Position numbers and translations under genes: made by a program. From Finegoldia magna (GTDB lineage Bacteria; Bacillota; Clostridia; Tissierellales; Peptoniphilaceae), in the NCBI RefSeq assembly GCF_003182075.1, contig NZ_QGTH01000020.1, positions 1-40,272 of the forward strand: DNA of 40,272 nt. Reading direction: 5' to 3'. Each line of letters opens with the position of its first letter. The first letter of the stretch is position 1. Shown here piece after piece: positions 1 to 7,876 of the stretch. Under the pieces are notes generated by a model. It was not told the origin of the DNA. It saw only the letters and a list, made by a program, of their open reading frames with translations, and did no database searches.

Positions 1-182
1 CCTCTTTCTCTTTCTTCTGGTGCTTTATCGATGTTAGCGTAGTCTACGAATTCTCCTGAGCCCATTCTCTTGTTTAATACAAGTGTTACGGCTGCTGTTA
101 GAGTTGTTTTACCGTGGTCAACGTGACCTATTGTACCAATGTTAACATGTGGTTTTGTTCTTTCAAATTTAGCTTTACTCAT
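1..182 (-). CDS. tuf: Elongation factor Tu, N-terminal part (runs off the window)
   Basis: Reading the minus strand from 182 gives the EF-Tu N-terminus, [20 protein letters not shown], followed by [13 protein letters not shown] with the G1 P-loop GHVDHGKT, and then the typical [27 protein letters not shown]-Tu is the GTPase that delivers aminoacyl-tRNA to the ribosome. The start is supported by AGGAGG seven bases upstream. About 60 of roughly 397 residues are present. It diverges from the tetR gene and appears to have its own promoter, so in this organism it is probably not led by fusA. Confidence 0.97.
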   Translation of the reverse strand, partial: MSKAKFERTKPHVNIGTIGHVDHGKTTLTAAVTLVLNKRMGSGEFVDYANIDKAPEERER

Positions 183-214
183 TGCTTCCCTCCTGGAAAT
201 TTTTAGTTATTTTT

Positions 215-223
215 ATTATATCA
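215..223 (-). promoter_or_regulatory. Extended -10 promoter for tuf
   Basis: On the minus strand TGATATAAT lies about 35 bases upstream of the tuf start codon, a TGn-extended consensus -10. There is no convincing -35 hexamer at 16-18 bp, as expected for an extended -10 promoter. The position is right for a strong gene with a short leader. Confidence 0.55.
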
Positions 224-330
224 CAAACGTTAACAAATTACATTTTTTGGGGGAAATTGTCTTAATTTTCGATTTAAATTTCAGCAAAAATAAAATTCAA
301 ATTTAAAAATCTATTTTTTATGTTTTCCTC

Positions 331-359
331 TTGACCTATGACACTGTGTCACATATAAT
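331..359 (+). promoter_or_regulatory. Promoter of the tetR operon
   Basis: TTGACC at 331-336 and TATAAT at 354-359 are separated by exactly 17 bp, 42 bp upstream of the tetR start codon. A palindrome fills the spacer (next entry), which suggests repression by steric block. Confidence 0.8.
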
Positions 360-380
360 TTAATTATGACAGAGTGTCAT
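339..380 (+). promoter_or_regulatory. Two palindromic operators, probably for the adjacent TetR regulator
   Basis: TGACACTGTGTCA at 339-351 is a palindrome (TGACAC/GTGTCA) sitting inside the -35/-10 spacer. ATGACAGAGTGTCAT at 366-380 is a second palindrome (ATGACA/TGTCAT) just after the -10. Their centres are 28 bp apart. Both share TGACA/TGTCA arms. Two operators around the promoter of a TetR gene are a standard autorepression layout; binding by this TetR is inferred. Confidence 0.75.
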
Positions 381-400
381 TTTATTTGAGGGGTGATTAT

Positions 401-979
401 ATGCCGAAGCAAACTTTTTATAATTTGAGTGAAGATAAGAAAAATTTGATTGATAAGGTTCTGAAAGACGAGTTTTCCTCGAAGCCGTTCAAGGATTGCA
501 ATGTAAAAAACATTGTGGATAGGTTGTCGATTGCACGCGGAAGTTTCTATCAATATTTTGCTGATTTAAAGGATAGCTACTTCTACATTTTGGATAAAGA
601 AACCAAGGATGTCCATTTGCTTTTTATGTCTGTGCTAAGGCAAAATAACAACGATGTGTTGAAGGCGTTGGATGTGTTTGGCGATGAGGTATGTGATCTG
701 ATTTTTGAAGATGGCGAGTATAATCTGTACAAGTTTAGGTATTTGTATTGGAATAGCGAGCTGGAAGATGGTTGGAAAGCTACGAAGAAGGAATATTATG
801 AGATTTTTCAAAATGATACGGGAGGTAATAAGCTGGAGCTTGTGTGTTTTATGAAGGCTACTGTTCACAGTTTGATTGAGAGAAATTTCAAGGAAGGTTG
901 GTCTAGGGATATTTTTTTACAAAAGTATCGTCTGCATATTAATTGGTTAAAGGAAGGGATCAAAAATGAAGATTTTTGA
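401..979 (+). CDS. TetR/AcrR-family transcriptional regulator
   Basis: A 192-residue protein with the TetR N-terminal helix-turn-helix at about residues 20-55: CNVKNIVDRLSIARGSFYQY followed by F, where the last segment is the family's recognition helix. The remainder is an all-helical ligand-binding domain of unknown ligand. The start at 401 was chosen over an in-frame GTG at 374 because GAGGGGTGA lies directly upstream and because 374 would fall inside the second operator. It overlaps the downstream membrane-protein gene by 14 bp, so the two are co-transcribed and the regulator probably controls that gene and itself. Confidence 0.9.
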   Translation: MPKQTFYNLSEDKKNLIDKVLKDEFSSKPFKDCNVKNIVDRLSIARGSFYQYFADLKDSYFYILDKETKDVHLLFMSVLRQNNNDVLKALDVFGDEVCDLIFEDGEYNLYKFRYLYWNSELEDGWKATKKEYYEIFQNDTGGNKLELVCFMKATVHSLIERNFKEGWSRDIFLQKYRLHINWLKEGIKNEDF

Positions 980-2021
980 GAGTTTATTTGATGTAATTTA
1001 TTTGTCAGTTTTGGTAGCTCTTGGTGTTAGATTATTGTTGGAGAAAAACAAGGGCGCAAAATTATTCGGTGTTATGGCGATTATGCTTGGAGTTGGTGAT
1101 GGTTTTCATTTACTTCCAAGGGTGATTTCTCATTTGAGTCCAGGAGGTTTTGAGGCTCACGCATCCGCTTTATCATGGGGTCAGTTTGTGACTAGCATTA
1201 CAATGACAATTTTCTATGTACTTTATTATCATTATTATCGCAATCAAAGTAATGATACTGACAATTCTAAAAAATGGATTATTTATGGTTTGGCGGCTTT
1301 GAGGATTATTCTTGTGTTGTTGCCACAAAATAATTGGGGAAGTCGTGATAGCAATTATATGTTCGGAATTTATAGAAATATTCCTTTCTTGATTATGGGA
1401 ATTCTGTTGATTATGTGGTCATACAAGAAGAAAGATGTGCCTGCGTTTAAGCATATGTGGATTTTGATTTTGTTGTCATTCTTATTCTACGTTCCTGTTG
1501 TTTTATTCAGCGATAAAGTTCCTGCAATTGGAGCTTTAATGATGCCTAAAACTGTGGCATATTTCTTGATTGTGTGGTTTGGTTTCAAACATTTTGTGAG
1601 TGAATTTGGCGTTAATAATTTGTTTGCAAATTCTATTACGCTTTTGATTATGGGACTTATAGGTGGTGTGTTCTATCGTGAATTCACGAAATTCTACGGT
1701 TTTAGCGATGTAACTCATCTTGGCAAAATCCACGTTCACACTTTGGTTCTTGGATTTGTCGTTAGTTTGTTGATGTATTTATTGGCAAAGGATATGAACG
1801 ATGTAAAATCACTGAAGAAACCTTATGAAATTTATCTTACAGGTCTTACGTTCACAATTGTAAATATGGTTGTGATTGGAATTTGCGAAGTGGTTCGTGA
1901 GGAAACGGATGTGATTATTCGTGCGGCAATCGATGGAACTTCTGGCATCGGTCACATTATTCTAGGCGTTGGAATTGTGTGGATGTTTGTGAAATTATAT
2001 AATTTGAAAATAGCAGAGTAA
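966..2021 (+). CDS. Polytopic membrane protein; C-terminal half DUF2871-like
   Basis: 351 residues with about ten hydrophobic segments. The C-terminal 130 residues contain GGVFYREFTKFYGF and a histidine motif GKIHVHTLVLGF, which I recognise as resembling the DUF2871 family of small membrane proteins. The N-terminal 215 residues (GVGDGFHLLPR, ITMTIFYVLYYHYY, GIYRNIPFLI) resemble a separate clostridial membrane-protein family, so this looks like a fusion of two proteins usually encoded separately. RBS AAGGAAGG precedes the ATG. Its function is unknown. Co-transcription with an autoregulated TetR gene suggests that it is the regulated output, perhaps an export or membrane-stress protein. Confidence 0.8.
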   Translation: MKIFESLFDVIYLSVLVALGVRLLLEKNKGAKLFGVMAIMLGVGDGFHLLPRVISHLSPGGFEAHASALSWGQFVTSITMTIFYVLYYHYYRNQSNDTDNSKKWIIYGLAALRIILVLLPQNNWGSRDSNYMFGIYRNIPFLIMGILLIMWSYKKKDVPAFKHMWILILLSFLFYVPVVLFSDKVPAIGALMMPKTVAYFLIVWFGFKHFVSEFGVNNLFANSITLLIMGLIGGVFYREFTKFYGFSDVTHLGKIHVHTLVLGFVVSLLMYLLAKDMNDVKSLKKPYEIYLTGLTFTIVNMVVIGICEVVREETDVIIRAAIDGTSGIGHIILGVGIVWMFVKLYNLKIAE

Positions 2022-2027
2022 TTATGG

Positions 2028-2054
2028 GAGTAGCTTATGTGAGCTACTCTTTTT
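2028..2054 (+). terminator. Intrinsic terminator of the tetR operon
   Basis: An 8-bp perfect stem GAGTAGCT/AGCTACTC with a 6-base loop is followed by TTTTT, starting 6 bp after the stop codon. Confidence 0.9.
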
Positions 2055-2131
2055 GTGTTTTGTGGACTTTGTTTGGGTATATAAGTATTGAAAGTTATTG
2101 CAAATATCTGATTTAACAAAAGGAGGATTTT

Positions 2132-3097
2132 ATGGCGAAGAATTTTGAAAAAGCCTGTGTAATTGGCGGTGGCGTGATTGGTTCATCGTTTACTTTGCTT
2201 TTTGCGATGGGCAAGATGGATGTTAAAAGTTACAACAGAAGTTTGGAAAGCGAAGCAAAAACTAAGAAGATTATAGAAAAATACGTGGACGAATTAATTG
2301 AGAAGAAGGTCGTTACGGAGGATAAGGAAACGATTTTATCAAGAATCAGATATACTACGAACGAACAAGAAGCGATTGAATTTGCAGATATTGTGGAAGA
2401 GTGTATTCCAGAAAATTACGACGTGAAGAAGGAATTCGTGAAGGTTTTTGAAAAATACGCAAAACCTGACACTGTTTTGTGTTCAGCAACATCGGGACTA
2501 CTAGTCACTAAAATCGCAGAAGATGCTGAGCGTCCCGAAAGAATTTTCGGAGCGCACCCTTACAACCCACCTCATTTGATTCCACTGATTGAGATTTCAC
2601 AAGGAGAAAAATCAGACCCAGAAACTGCGAACGATCTTCGTGAATTATTCACTAGATTGGGGAAGAAACCTATCATCATCAGAAATGAAGTTCCAGGTTT
2701 TATCGCAAACAGGCTTCAAGCTGTGGTTATGCGTGAGATGATGGATTTGGTGGATAAAGGTGTCGTTAGCATGGAAGATTGCGAAACTGCGTTGACATTT
2801 GGCCCTGCAATTAGATGGGCAATCATGGGTCCTGGACAAATATTTGAACTAGGCGGCGGTGAACACGGACTTCAAGGTTTACTCGACCATATCGGCCCTT
2901 CGATGGAAACTTGGCTAGAAGATGCTGCTACATGGACGAAATTCACAGACGATATTAAGAAGAAAACAGTCGATGGAGTTCACGAAGCAATCAAAAACAG
3001 ACCCGCTGAGATTGGCAACACTCACGAATCACTTGCAAAATATCGTGACGGTATGCTTGTCGAAATACTAAGACTTCACAAAGATTTTAAAATTTAA
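2132..3097 (+). CDS. 3-hydroxyacyl-CoA dehydrogenase family protein (carnitine/gulonate dehydrogenase-like)
   Basis: 321 residues. The N-terminal Rossmann fold has VIGGGVIGSSF at about residues 10-20, with the expected NAD-binding glycines. A conserved GAHPYNPPHLIPLIEI segment follows, carrying the likely catalytic histidine, and GFIANRLQAVVMREMM marks the C-terminal dimerisation domain. Length and motifs fit the single-domain 3-hydroxyacyl-CoA dehydrogenase, L-carnitine dehydrogenase and lambda-crystallin group; the substrate cannot be read from sequence. RBS AGGAGG lies 5 bp upstream. It is monocistronic, with its own terminator. The last 53 codons and the terminator are duplicated at 7877-8079, on the far side of the arsenic genes. 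Confidence 0.88.
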   Translation: MAKNFEKACVIGGGVIGSSFTLLFAMGKMDVKSYNRSLESEAKTKKIIEKYVDELIEKKVVTEDKETILSRIRYTTNEQEAIEFADIVEECIPENYDVKKEFVKVFEKYAKPDTVLCSATSGLLVTKIAEDAERPERIFGAHPYNPPHLIPLIEISQGEKSDPETANDLRELFTRLGKKPIIIRNEVPGFIANRLQAVVMREMMDLVDKGVVSMEDCETALTFGPAIRWAIMGPGQIFELGGGEHGLQGLLDHIGPSMETWLEDAATWTKFTDDIKKKTVDGVHEAIKNRPAEIGNTHESLAKYRDGMLVEILRLHKDFKI

Positions 3098-3139
3098 TGA
3101 TATAATGTGAAAATCTCCCGAGTGTTTTGGGAGATTTTT
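2937..3139 (+). repeat. Direct repeat A1: 3' end of the dehydrogenase gene plus terminator
   Basis: This 203-bp segment recurs in the same orientation at 7877-8079 with a constant offset of 4940 bp, no indels and about 8-9 substitutions, most of them synonymous. Similarity stops abruptly at 3139/8079, just after the terminator hairpin. The repeats bracket the arsenic island. Confidence 0.95.
3111..3139 (+). terminator. Intrinsic terminator of the dehydrogenase gene
   Basis: Stem AAATCTCCC/GGGAGATTT with a 9-base loop, followed by Ts. The same structure ends the second copy at 8051-8079. Confidence 0.9.
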
Positions 3140-3512
3140 GAATACTTCTTCAATAGCTTGTTTCATTGAATATAGGTGAAAAGCCTCATGGTTTCCATAC
3201 TTATTAAGTTTATCAAACATTCTCAATGTTGTTGGTTTTGGTGTAGCTGTCAATGCAAACATAGAAACATTTGACTGCTTACCAGATTTTTTAATTTGAT
3301 CGATGATGAAGTCATCCTCATCTTAAAATTCATTACCATAAAATGCTAATGATTGGGTTACAGCCTGCATATTCTTGCCAGCTGTAGAAGAATGTGCCTC
3401 ATCAATAATAACCGCAAAGCTTTTGTTATTTAAGTTCTTAAGCTCATCCACAATGTATAGAAATTTTTGAATAGTTGTCGCTACAATCTTGGTATGAACT
3501 TCAATGCACTTA
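3140..3512 (-). pseudogene. hsdR: Fragment of a type I restriction enzyme R subunit
   Basis: Minus-strand translation gives KIVATTIQKF, then FAVIIDEAHSSTAGKNM (helicase motif II, DEAH), then KSGKQSNVSMFALTATPKPT (motif III, TAT) and HLYSMKQAIEE. These are diagnostic of HsdR. An in-frame stop lies in the middle (around 3323), and both the N- and C-terminal parts of the roughly 1000-residue protein are missing. The 3' side of the fragment abuts the repeat boundary at 3139 exactly, so the junction cut the gene. The next stretch, 3513-3703, holds further broken reading frames that I cannot assign. Confidence 0.88.
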
Positions 3513-3703
3513 AAATAGGCAATAATAGTTCTACGGTTTTTCTCACATCACCCTGTGTGTAACATAATAAATCATAAATACCTATTATACCATCAACGTG
3601 TTTATCTTTAAAAAATCCATTATTTCTAAATGTCTCTGGTACAAAGTCCAACTTTTGAGGGTCAGTTCATTTTATAGTCGCACTTTTTTCTAATGTCTTA
3701 ACT

Positions 3704-4762
3704 TTATTTAACTCTTTCAAGGCTTGGGAAGGAGCTTTTTGTATTATTAACTATCCTTACTAAAAGTAGCATTACGGGAACTTCTGTAAGAACCCCTACA
3801 GTTGATGCAAGAACAACAGGAGAATCTACACCAAATAGGGCTATACCTACAGCCACTGAAAGTTCGAAAAAGTCAGATGCTGCTATTAAAGAAGCTGGCG
3901 CTGCTATCTCATGAGGTAGTTTGCTTAATTTACTTACAAAATATGTTAGAGAGAATGAAATCACATTTTGAAGTATTAGTGGAACTGCTATTAAAACTAC
4001 ATAAAGTGGGTGTTTTACTATCATATCACCTTGGAAAGTAAATATAATAACGAGGGTAAGAAGAAGTCCTATGGTAGTTACTCCGTCAAACTTTTTTATA
4101 AAGTTATTTTCCAGGTAATCTTTTCCCTTATTTTTTATTATAAAGTATCTTGATAAAAAACCGCCCACTAAAGAAATTACAACAAAAAGTACTAATGACA
4201 TAATGAGAACATCCATTGGTAGAGTTATACCCTTTAAACCTAAAAGAAGCTGTACAAGTGGTACAAATAGGAAGAGTATCAAGATGTCATTTACCGATAT
4301 CTGTACAAGGGTTTGCGCCGGGTCTCCATTGGTAAGACTGCTCCACACAAAGACCATGGCTGTACATGGGGCTGTCCCTAAAAGAACTGCTCCTATAACA
4401 AAATCATTGGCAAGATTAGCGGGTATTAACTGGCTAAATACATAATGGAAGAAAAGTGTAGATAGACCAAACATTAAAAATGGTTTGATTCCCCAGCTTG
4501 CTATTGTAGAAATAATTATACCTTGGGGATGTCTTCCTACATTTTTTAGTGAATTAAAGTCTATTCTAACCATCATAGGGTATATCATAAGCCACATTAA
4601 AACTGTTAATATTATGTTTTGACCCTTAAATTCCAATGACTGTAAGAAAGATTGAACAGATGGCATAAATCTAGCAATCAAAATACCTGCAGCCATGCAG
4701 AGTAAAACCCATATACTTAAATATCTTTCAAAAAAACTAATTTTTTCGTTTGTTTCTTTCAT
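3704..4762 (-). CDS. acr3: Arsenite efflux transporter of the ACR3 family
   Basis: 352 residues with ten predicted membrane segments. It exports arsenite across the cytoplasmic membrane. The family signature GTAPCTAMVFVWS, with the essential cysteine in the fourth membrane segment, and the conserved glutamate in VLTEVPVML near the C-terminus are both present. The start at 4762 was chosen because GAGGTG lies 6-7 bp upstream; an in-frame GTG at 4771 would overlap that RBS. It is the last gene of arsR-arsD-arsA-acr3, 30 bp after arsA. Coupling of an ArsA ATPase to an ACR3 permease, rather than to ArsB, is seen in other Firmicutes. Confidence 0.95.
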   Translation of the reverse strand: MKETNEKISFFERYLSIWVLLCMAAGILIARFMPSVQSFLQSLEFKGQNIILTVLMWLMIYPMMVRIDFNSLKNVGRHPQGIIISTIASWGIKPFLMFGLSTLFFHYVFSQLIPANLANDFVIGAVLLGTAPCTAMVFVWSSLTNGDPAQTLVQISVNDILILFLFVPLVQLLLGLKGITLPMDVLIMSLVLFVVISLVGGFLSRYFIIKNKGKDYLENNFIKKFDGVTTIGLLLTLVIIFTFQGDMIVKHPLYVVLIAVPLILQNVISFSLTYFVSKLSKLPHEIAAPASLIAASDFFELSVAVGIALFGVDSPVVLASTVGVLTEVPVMLLLVRIVNNTKSSFPSLERVK

Positions 4763-4792
4763 CAATTTCACCTCTTTTTTATCTTCCTATTG

Positions 4793-6544
4793 TTATAATA
4801 AGTCTTTTAAATTGTCTTCTTTTAAATCTTCTGGAATCCACTCTACAAGGGCTGTGTTAGATTGAGATGTTTCATCTATTGTTTTAATCCACTCTTTTTC
4901 TTGATCGGCCCTAGCTTTTAAAATCTCGTTTTGGCTGCCACTTGCAAAGTAGCTTGAGTTGATAATCCACCATTTATTAAAGATTTCTGCCCTATCTAGG
5001 TCTTCCTTAAGTCTTTTCGCTTCATAGTAAGGAGTTGCTTCTGCTAGGGCTATAATTAGAACCTCTGTATAACCCTTGTCCTTAAGCCTTGGAAGTAGTT
5101 TCTTTACTGATTCAGGTACATCTCCCTGGCTTCTTGAAATTTCCCTATTATAGCTTTCTGTTGATTCTAAAAGAAGAATTGTATGACCAGTTGGGGCTGT
5201 GTCTATTACTACTATTTCATCTTCTGACTTATCTACTATATCAGCAAATGCACGAAAAACTGCAATTTCTTGGGTACATGGACTTCTTAAATCTTCTTCG
5301 ATATAATCAATGTCTTCCTCACTTGCCCCATCTTCCTTTGCCTTTCCTAGGACTTCCTCTCTATAAGATTCAAGCTCCTTATCTTCATCTATATAGGAAA
5401 TAGTCAAATTATCTCTTTCGCTTATTATATATTTTAGATGATCGGCTGGGTCTGTTGTTGCAAGATGAACTTTTTGACCTTTTTTATTAAGGGCTAGGGC
5501 AATAGCTGCTGCTATAGTTGTTTTCCCTACTCCTCCCTTACCCATAGTAAGGATAACTTTTTTATTGTTCTTATATAGGTCGTCAACAACATCTTCTAGC
5601 CTTGATATCTTGCTAGTGTCTATTGTAACTGAAGACTCCATTTTTTCTTCTATATCATCCGAGAAAAATTTTCTAAGATTTTCTATACTAGATGTGTTGT
5701 ATGGTTTAAGTGGAATATAGAAAGTTTCAAGGTCTTTTAGTCCTTCTGGCATTGCTTCCAAGTCTCTTTTTTGCATATTGTGTATAGCTGTTGAAAGATC
5801 ATCATCATAGGAATCTAGCATACCATTTATTATGTGAATTTGGTTGTCTACGCCAATTTCGTGGAGTTCATTTGATGTCCTTGCCGCTTCCTTTAGGGCT
5901 GTTTCTATAGGTCTAGAAACTAGTATAAGGCTAGTTAGCTCACTGTCAGCTAGGTTTTCAACAGCTTTTTTATAAATACCTCTTTCTTCATCTAGCCCTG
6001 ATAGCTGGCCTAGGCAAGATGCCCCATACTTGTTGTTATCTAAAAAGTTTGTCCACGCTGAAGGTAGTTCTAACATTCTTAGTGTATGTCCTGTAGGAGC
6101 AGTATCAAATATTATATGGTCATATTCAGCTGCAAGCTCTTCATCAGCTATAAAGCTTGTGAACTCCTTAAAAGCTGCCACTTCAGTTGTACATGATCCC
6201 GAAAGCTGCTCTTCCATGGCTTCTATAACCTCATCCGGAAGCTTTCCTCTTTGGGGTCCAACTACGCTTTCCTTATAGTCTTCTAGGGCTTTATCTGGTT
6301 CAAAGTTAGCTAGCTTTAAATTCTTTACCTTATCTATATCTCTTATTTTATTGTCTAAGTCTGTCTCAAAAATATCCTGTAAGTTTGATGCTGGGTCTGT
6401 ACTAACAAGGATAACTTTTTTACCTTGGTCTGCTAGGTTTATAGCAAGACTTGAAGCTATAGAAGTTTTACCTACACCACCCTTGCCTGTAAAGAAAAGA
6501 TACTTATTTAGCTTAATATTTTCTGGATTGAATCTTGTATACAC
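4793..6544 (-). CDS. arsA: Arsenical pump-driving ATPase ArsA
   Basis: 583 residues, two homologous halves each with a deviant Walker A motif GKGGVGKT (residues 20-27 and about 334-341) and the signature DTAPTGHT. The three cysteines that form the metalloid site in characterised ArsA are all recognisable: SGSCTTEVAAF and ASCLGQLSG in the first half, and RSPCTQEIAVF in the second. It is a cytosolic ATPase that takes arsenite from ArsD and energises the efflux permease. It starts with GTG at 6544, with AGGAGG 5 bp upstream; the overlapping ATG is out of frame. Confidence 0.97.
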   Translation of the reverse strand: MYTRFNPENIKLNKYLFFTGKGGVGKTSIASSLAINLADQGKKVILVSTDPASNLQDIFETDLDNKIRDIDKVKNLKLANFEPDKALEDYKESVVGPQRGKLPDEVIEAMEEQLSGSCTTEVAAFKEFTSFIADEELAAEYDHIIFDTAPTGHTLRMLELPSAWTNFLDNNKYGASCLGQLSGLDEERGIYKKAVENLADSELTSLILVSRPIETALKEAARTSNELHEIGVDNQIHIINGMLDSYDDDLSTAIHNMQKRDLEAMPEGLKDLETFYIPLKPYNTSSIENLRKFFSDDIEEKMESSVTIDTSKISRLEDVVDDLYKNNKKVILTMGKGGVGKTTIAAAIALALNKKGQKVHLATTDPADHLKYIISERDNLTISYIDEDKELESYREEVLGKAKEDGASEEDIDYIEEDLRSPCTQEIAVFRAFADIVDKSEDEIVVIDTAPTGHTILLLESTESYNREISRSQGDVPESVKKLLPRLKDKGYTEVLIIALAEATPYYEAKRLKEDLDRAEIFNKWWIINSSYFASGSQNEILKARADQEKEWIKTIDETSQSNTALVEWIPEDLKEDNLKDLL

Positions 6545-6562
6545 ATTGACCTCCTATCCTAT

Positions 6563-6928
6563 CTATTTGTTTCCTTTATTCTTTTTCATTTTTTGAATTG
6601 CTATACCAGACATTATATATTCTTTGGGTATATCTAAAAATTCAACAAATTCATCATTTGTAGGGTATTCTCTTGTTTTGACTACTTCATCGTCAACCAT
6701 TGTTATAGGAAGTACATCGACTCCTTCTTCATTTAACAGCTTGCTTACTTTATCATTTTCAGCGTATAGTTGTGGTTCATCTTTTAGGTTGTGTCTTATT
6801 ACTTCTACATTGTTTTTACTTAACCTATTAATCGCTGTGGATACCCTTAATAAATTCTTGTCTACTGATGGTCCACATACACCTGTTGAGCAACACATTG
6901 CTGGGTCATAAATTACCATTTTTTTCAT
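6563..6928 (-). CDS. arsD: Arsenic metallochaperone ArsD
   Basis: 121 residues beginning MKKMVIYDPAMCCSTGVCGP, with the Cys12-Cys13-Cys18 metalloid site that transfers arsenite to ArsA. The additional vicinal cysteine pairs near the C-terminus of the R773 ArsD are absent, as in many shorter homologues that act as chaperones only. AAAGGAG precedes the ATG. It lies 19 bp from arsR and 18 bp from arsA. Confidence 0.95.
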   Translation of the reverse strand: MKKMVIYDPAMCCSTGVCGPSVDKNLLRVSTAINRLSKNNVEVIRHNLKDEPQLYAENDKVSKLLNEEGVDVLPITMVDDEVVKTREYPTNDEFVEFLDIPKEYIMSGIAIQKMKKNKGNK

Positions 6929-6947
6929 ACTAACACTCCTTTAGCAT

Positions 6948-7262
6948 TTACTTTTCCTTACATTTTTTACAAATACAGTCTTCTTTATCTTCAGTAATAT
7001 AATCTAGGAAGTCTTTAATCTCTCCTATTCTTTCAAGGTTTAGAGTATATCTCATCCATGCCCCATCCCTTCTTGCGTTAACAAGTCCTGAGTCCGTTAA
7101 GTTTTTCATGTGATAGCTTAGGGTTGATTGAGAAATACTCAAACCTTCTAAAATATCACAGGCACAAATCTCGCCACATGAGAGCATATCAATTATTTTT
7201 AGCCTGGTTTCATCAGACAAAACTTTGAATATAGGCGCAAACTCTGCGTATGATCTTTTCAT
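6948..7262 (-). CDS. arsR: ArsR-family arsenic-responsive repressor
   Basis: 104 residues with a winged helix. The metal-site-containing motif is GEICACDILEGLSISQSTLS (residues about 30-49), equivalent to ELCVCDL in ArsR, with the recognition helix immediately after. The C-terminal CICKKCKEK tail offers extra thiolates. It leads the ars operon and lies just downstream of a consensus promoter with repeated ATCGAT boxes, so it should repress the operon until it binds As(III). RBS AAAGGGG. Confidence 0.95.
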   Translation of the reverse strand: MKRSYAEFAPIFKVLSDETRLKIIDMLSCGEICACDILEGLSISQSTLSYHMKNLTDSGLVNARRDGAWMRYTLNLERIGEIKDFLDYITEDKEDCICKKCKEK

Positions 7263-7286
7263 AATTTCCCCTTTCTTTATTTGATA

Positions 7287-7360
7287 TATCGATAAACTTC
7301 AATGATATCGATAAATTTCGATTTCATGTTTATTATACACCCCATATCGATGTTTGTCAA
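7287..7360 (-). promoter_or_regulatory. ars promoter with three repeated ArsR-type boxes
   Basis: On the minus strand TTGACA (7360-7355) and TATAAT (7337-7332) are spaced by exactly 17 bp. On the plus strand TATCGATAAACTTC (7287-7300), TATCGATAAATTTC (7306-7319) and TATCGATGTTTGTC (7345-7358) are related direct repeats at offsets of 19 and 39 bp, roughly two and four helical turns. The last lies in the promoter spacer. Assignment as ArsR operators is inferred from position. Confidence 0.8.
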
Positions 7361-7387
7361 TGTTTCTATATTCTTTATTTTACAACG

Positions 7388-7416
7388 AAAAAACAGCTAG
7401 ATTATTCCTAGCTGTT
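7388..7416 (-). terminator. Terminator after the rex fragment
   Basis: Perfect 9-bp stem AACAGCTAG/CTAGCTGTT with a 7-base loop; the T-run is on the minus strand. It insulates the ars promoter from transcription of the rex remnant. Confidence 0.85.
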
Positions 7417-7723
7417 AGTTACTATTTTTATCATAGCCATGTATGTTATTTATATAGTAGATTAAAGTGTATAGGGATTCATTAAGATGGTCATCCTCAA
7501 TGACTATCTCTTCTGTCAATTTAAGGTTTATAGGATCAGAGTTCCAAATACCCTTTATGCCATTGTCTACAAGGCTGTCACATAGGTGTTGAGCTAGCTC
7601 TCCTGACGCAGCCAAGATAGCAATTTCTGGCTTGTGATTTTTTTGAAACTCGGTAAGATGAGATATATCCATAATTTTCAAGTCATCAATCTTAGTCCCC
7701 ACTAGGCTCTCTGATTTATCAAA
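7415..7723 (-). pseudogene. rex: C-terminal fragment of redox repressor Rex
   Basis: The open frame reads FDKSESLVGTKIDDLKIMDI and later EIAILAASGELAQHLCDSLV, then GIKGIWNSDPINLKL. This matches the second half of the NAD(H)-binding (CoA_binding) domain of Rex, which senses the NADH/NAD ratio. The winged-helix DNA-binding domain and the first GxGxxG part are missing. An in-frame stop at 7724-7726 directly precedes the matching segment, so it is a truncated gene. A translated stand-alone domain starting at the GTG at 7702 is less likely. Confidence 0.75.
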
Positions 7724-7796
7724 TTAGCCATATTTTTCTCCATTTATGCCAAATAAATATTTTTAAAATTTTATTCTTTACTAAAAGGCGTTTCTC

Positions 7797-7868
7797 AATT
7801 GTCAAGAGGTCGTCGTTTTTGGGTATCATTTTGGATATCATTTTTGTACATCATTTTGTTCGTGTGCA
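7797..7868 (-). pseudogene. Orphan 3' tail of an AlbA_2-type gene
   Basis: Minus-strand translation VAHEQNDVQK-stop matches the end of the protein encoded at 11081-12703 (DAHAQNDTQK-stop). The flanking non-coding sequence also matches: TTTTTGGGTATCATTTT and ATTGTCAAnAGGTC occur at both sites. It is the last 10 codons and 3' flank of a diverged paralogue, joined directly to repeat A2. Confidence 0.8.
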
Positions 7869-7876
7869 ACATTCCA

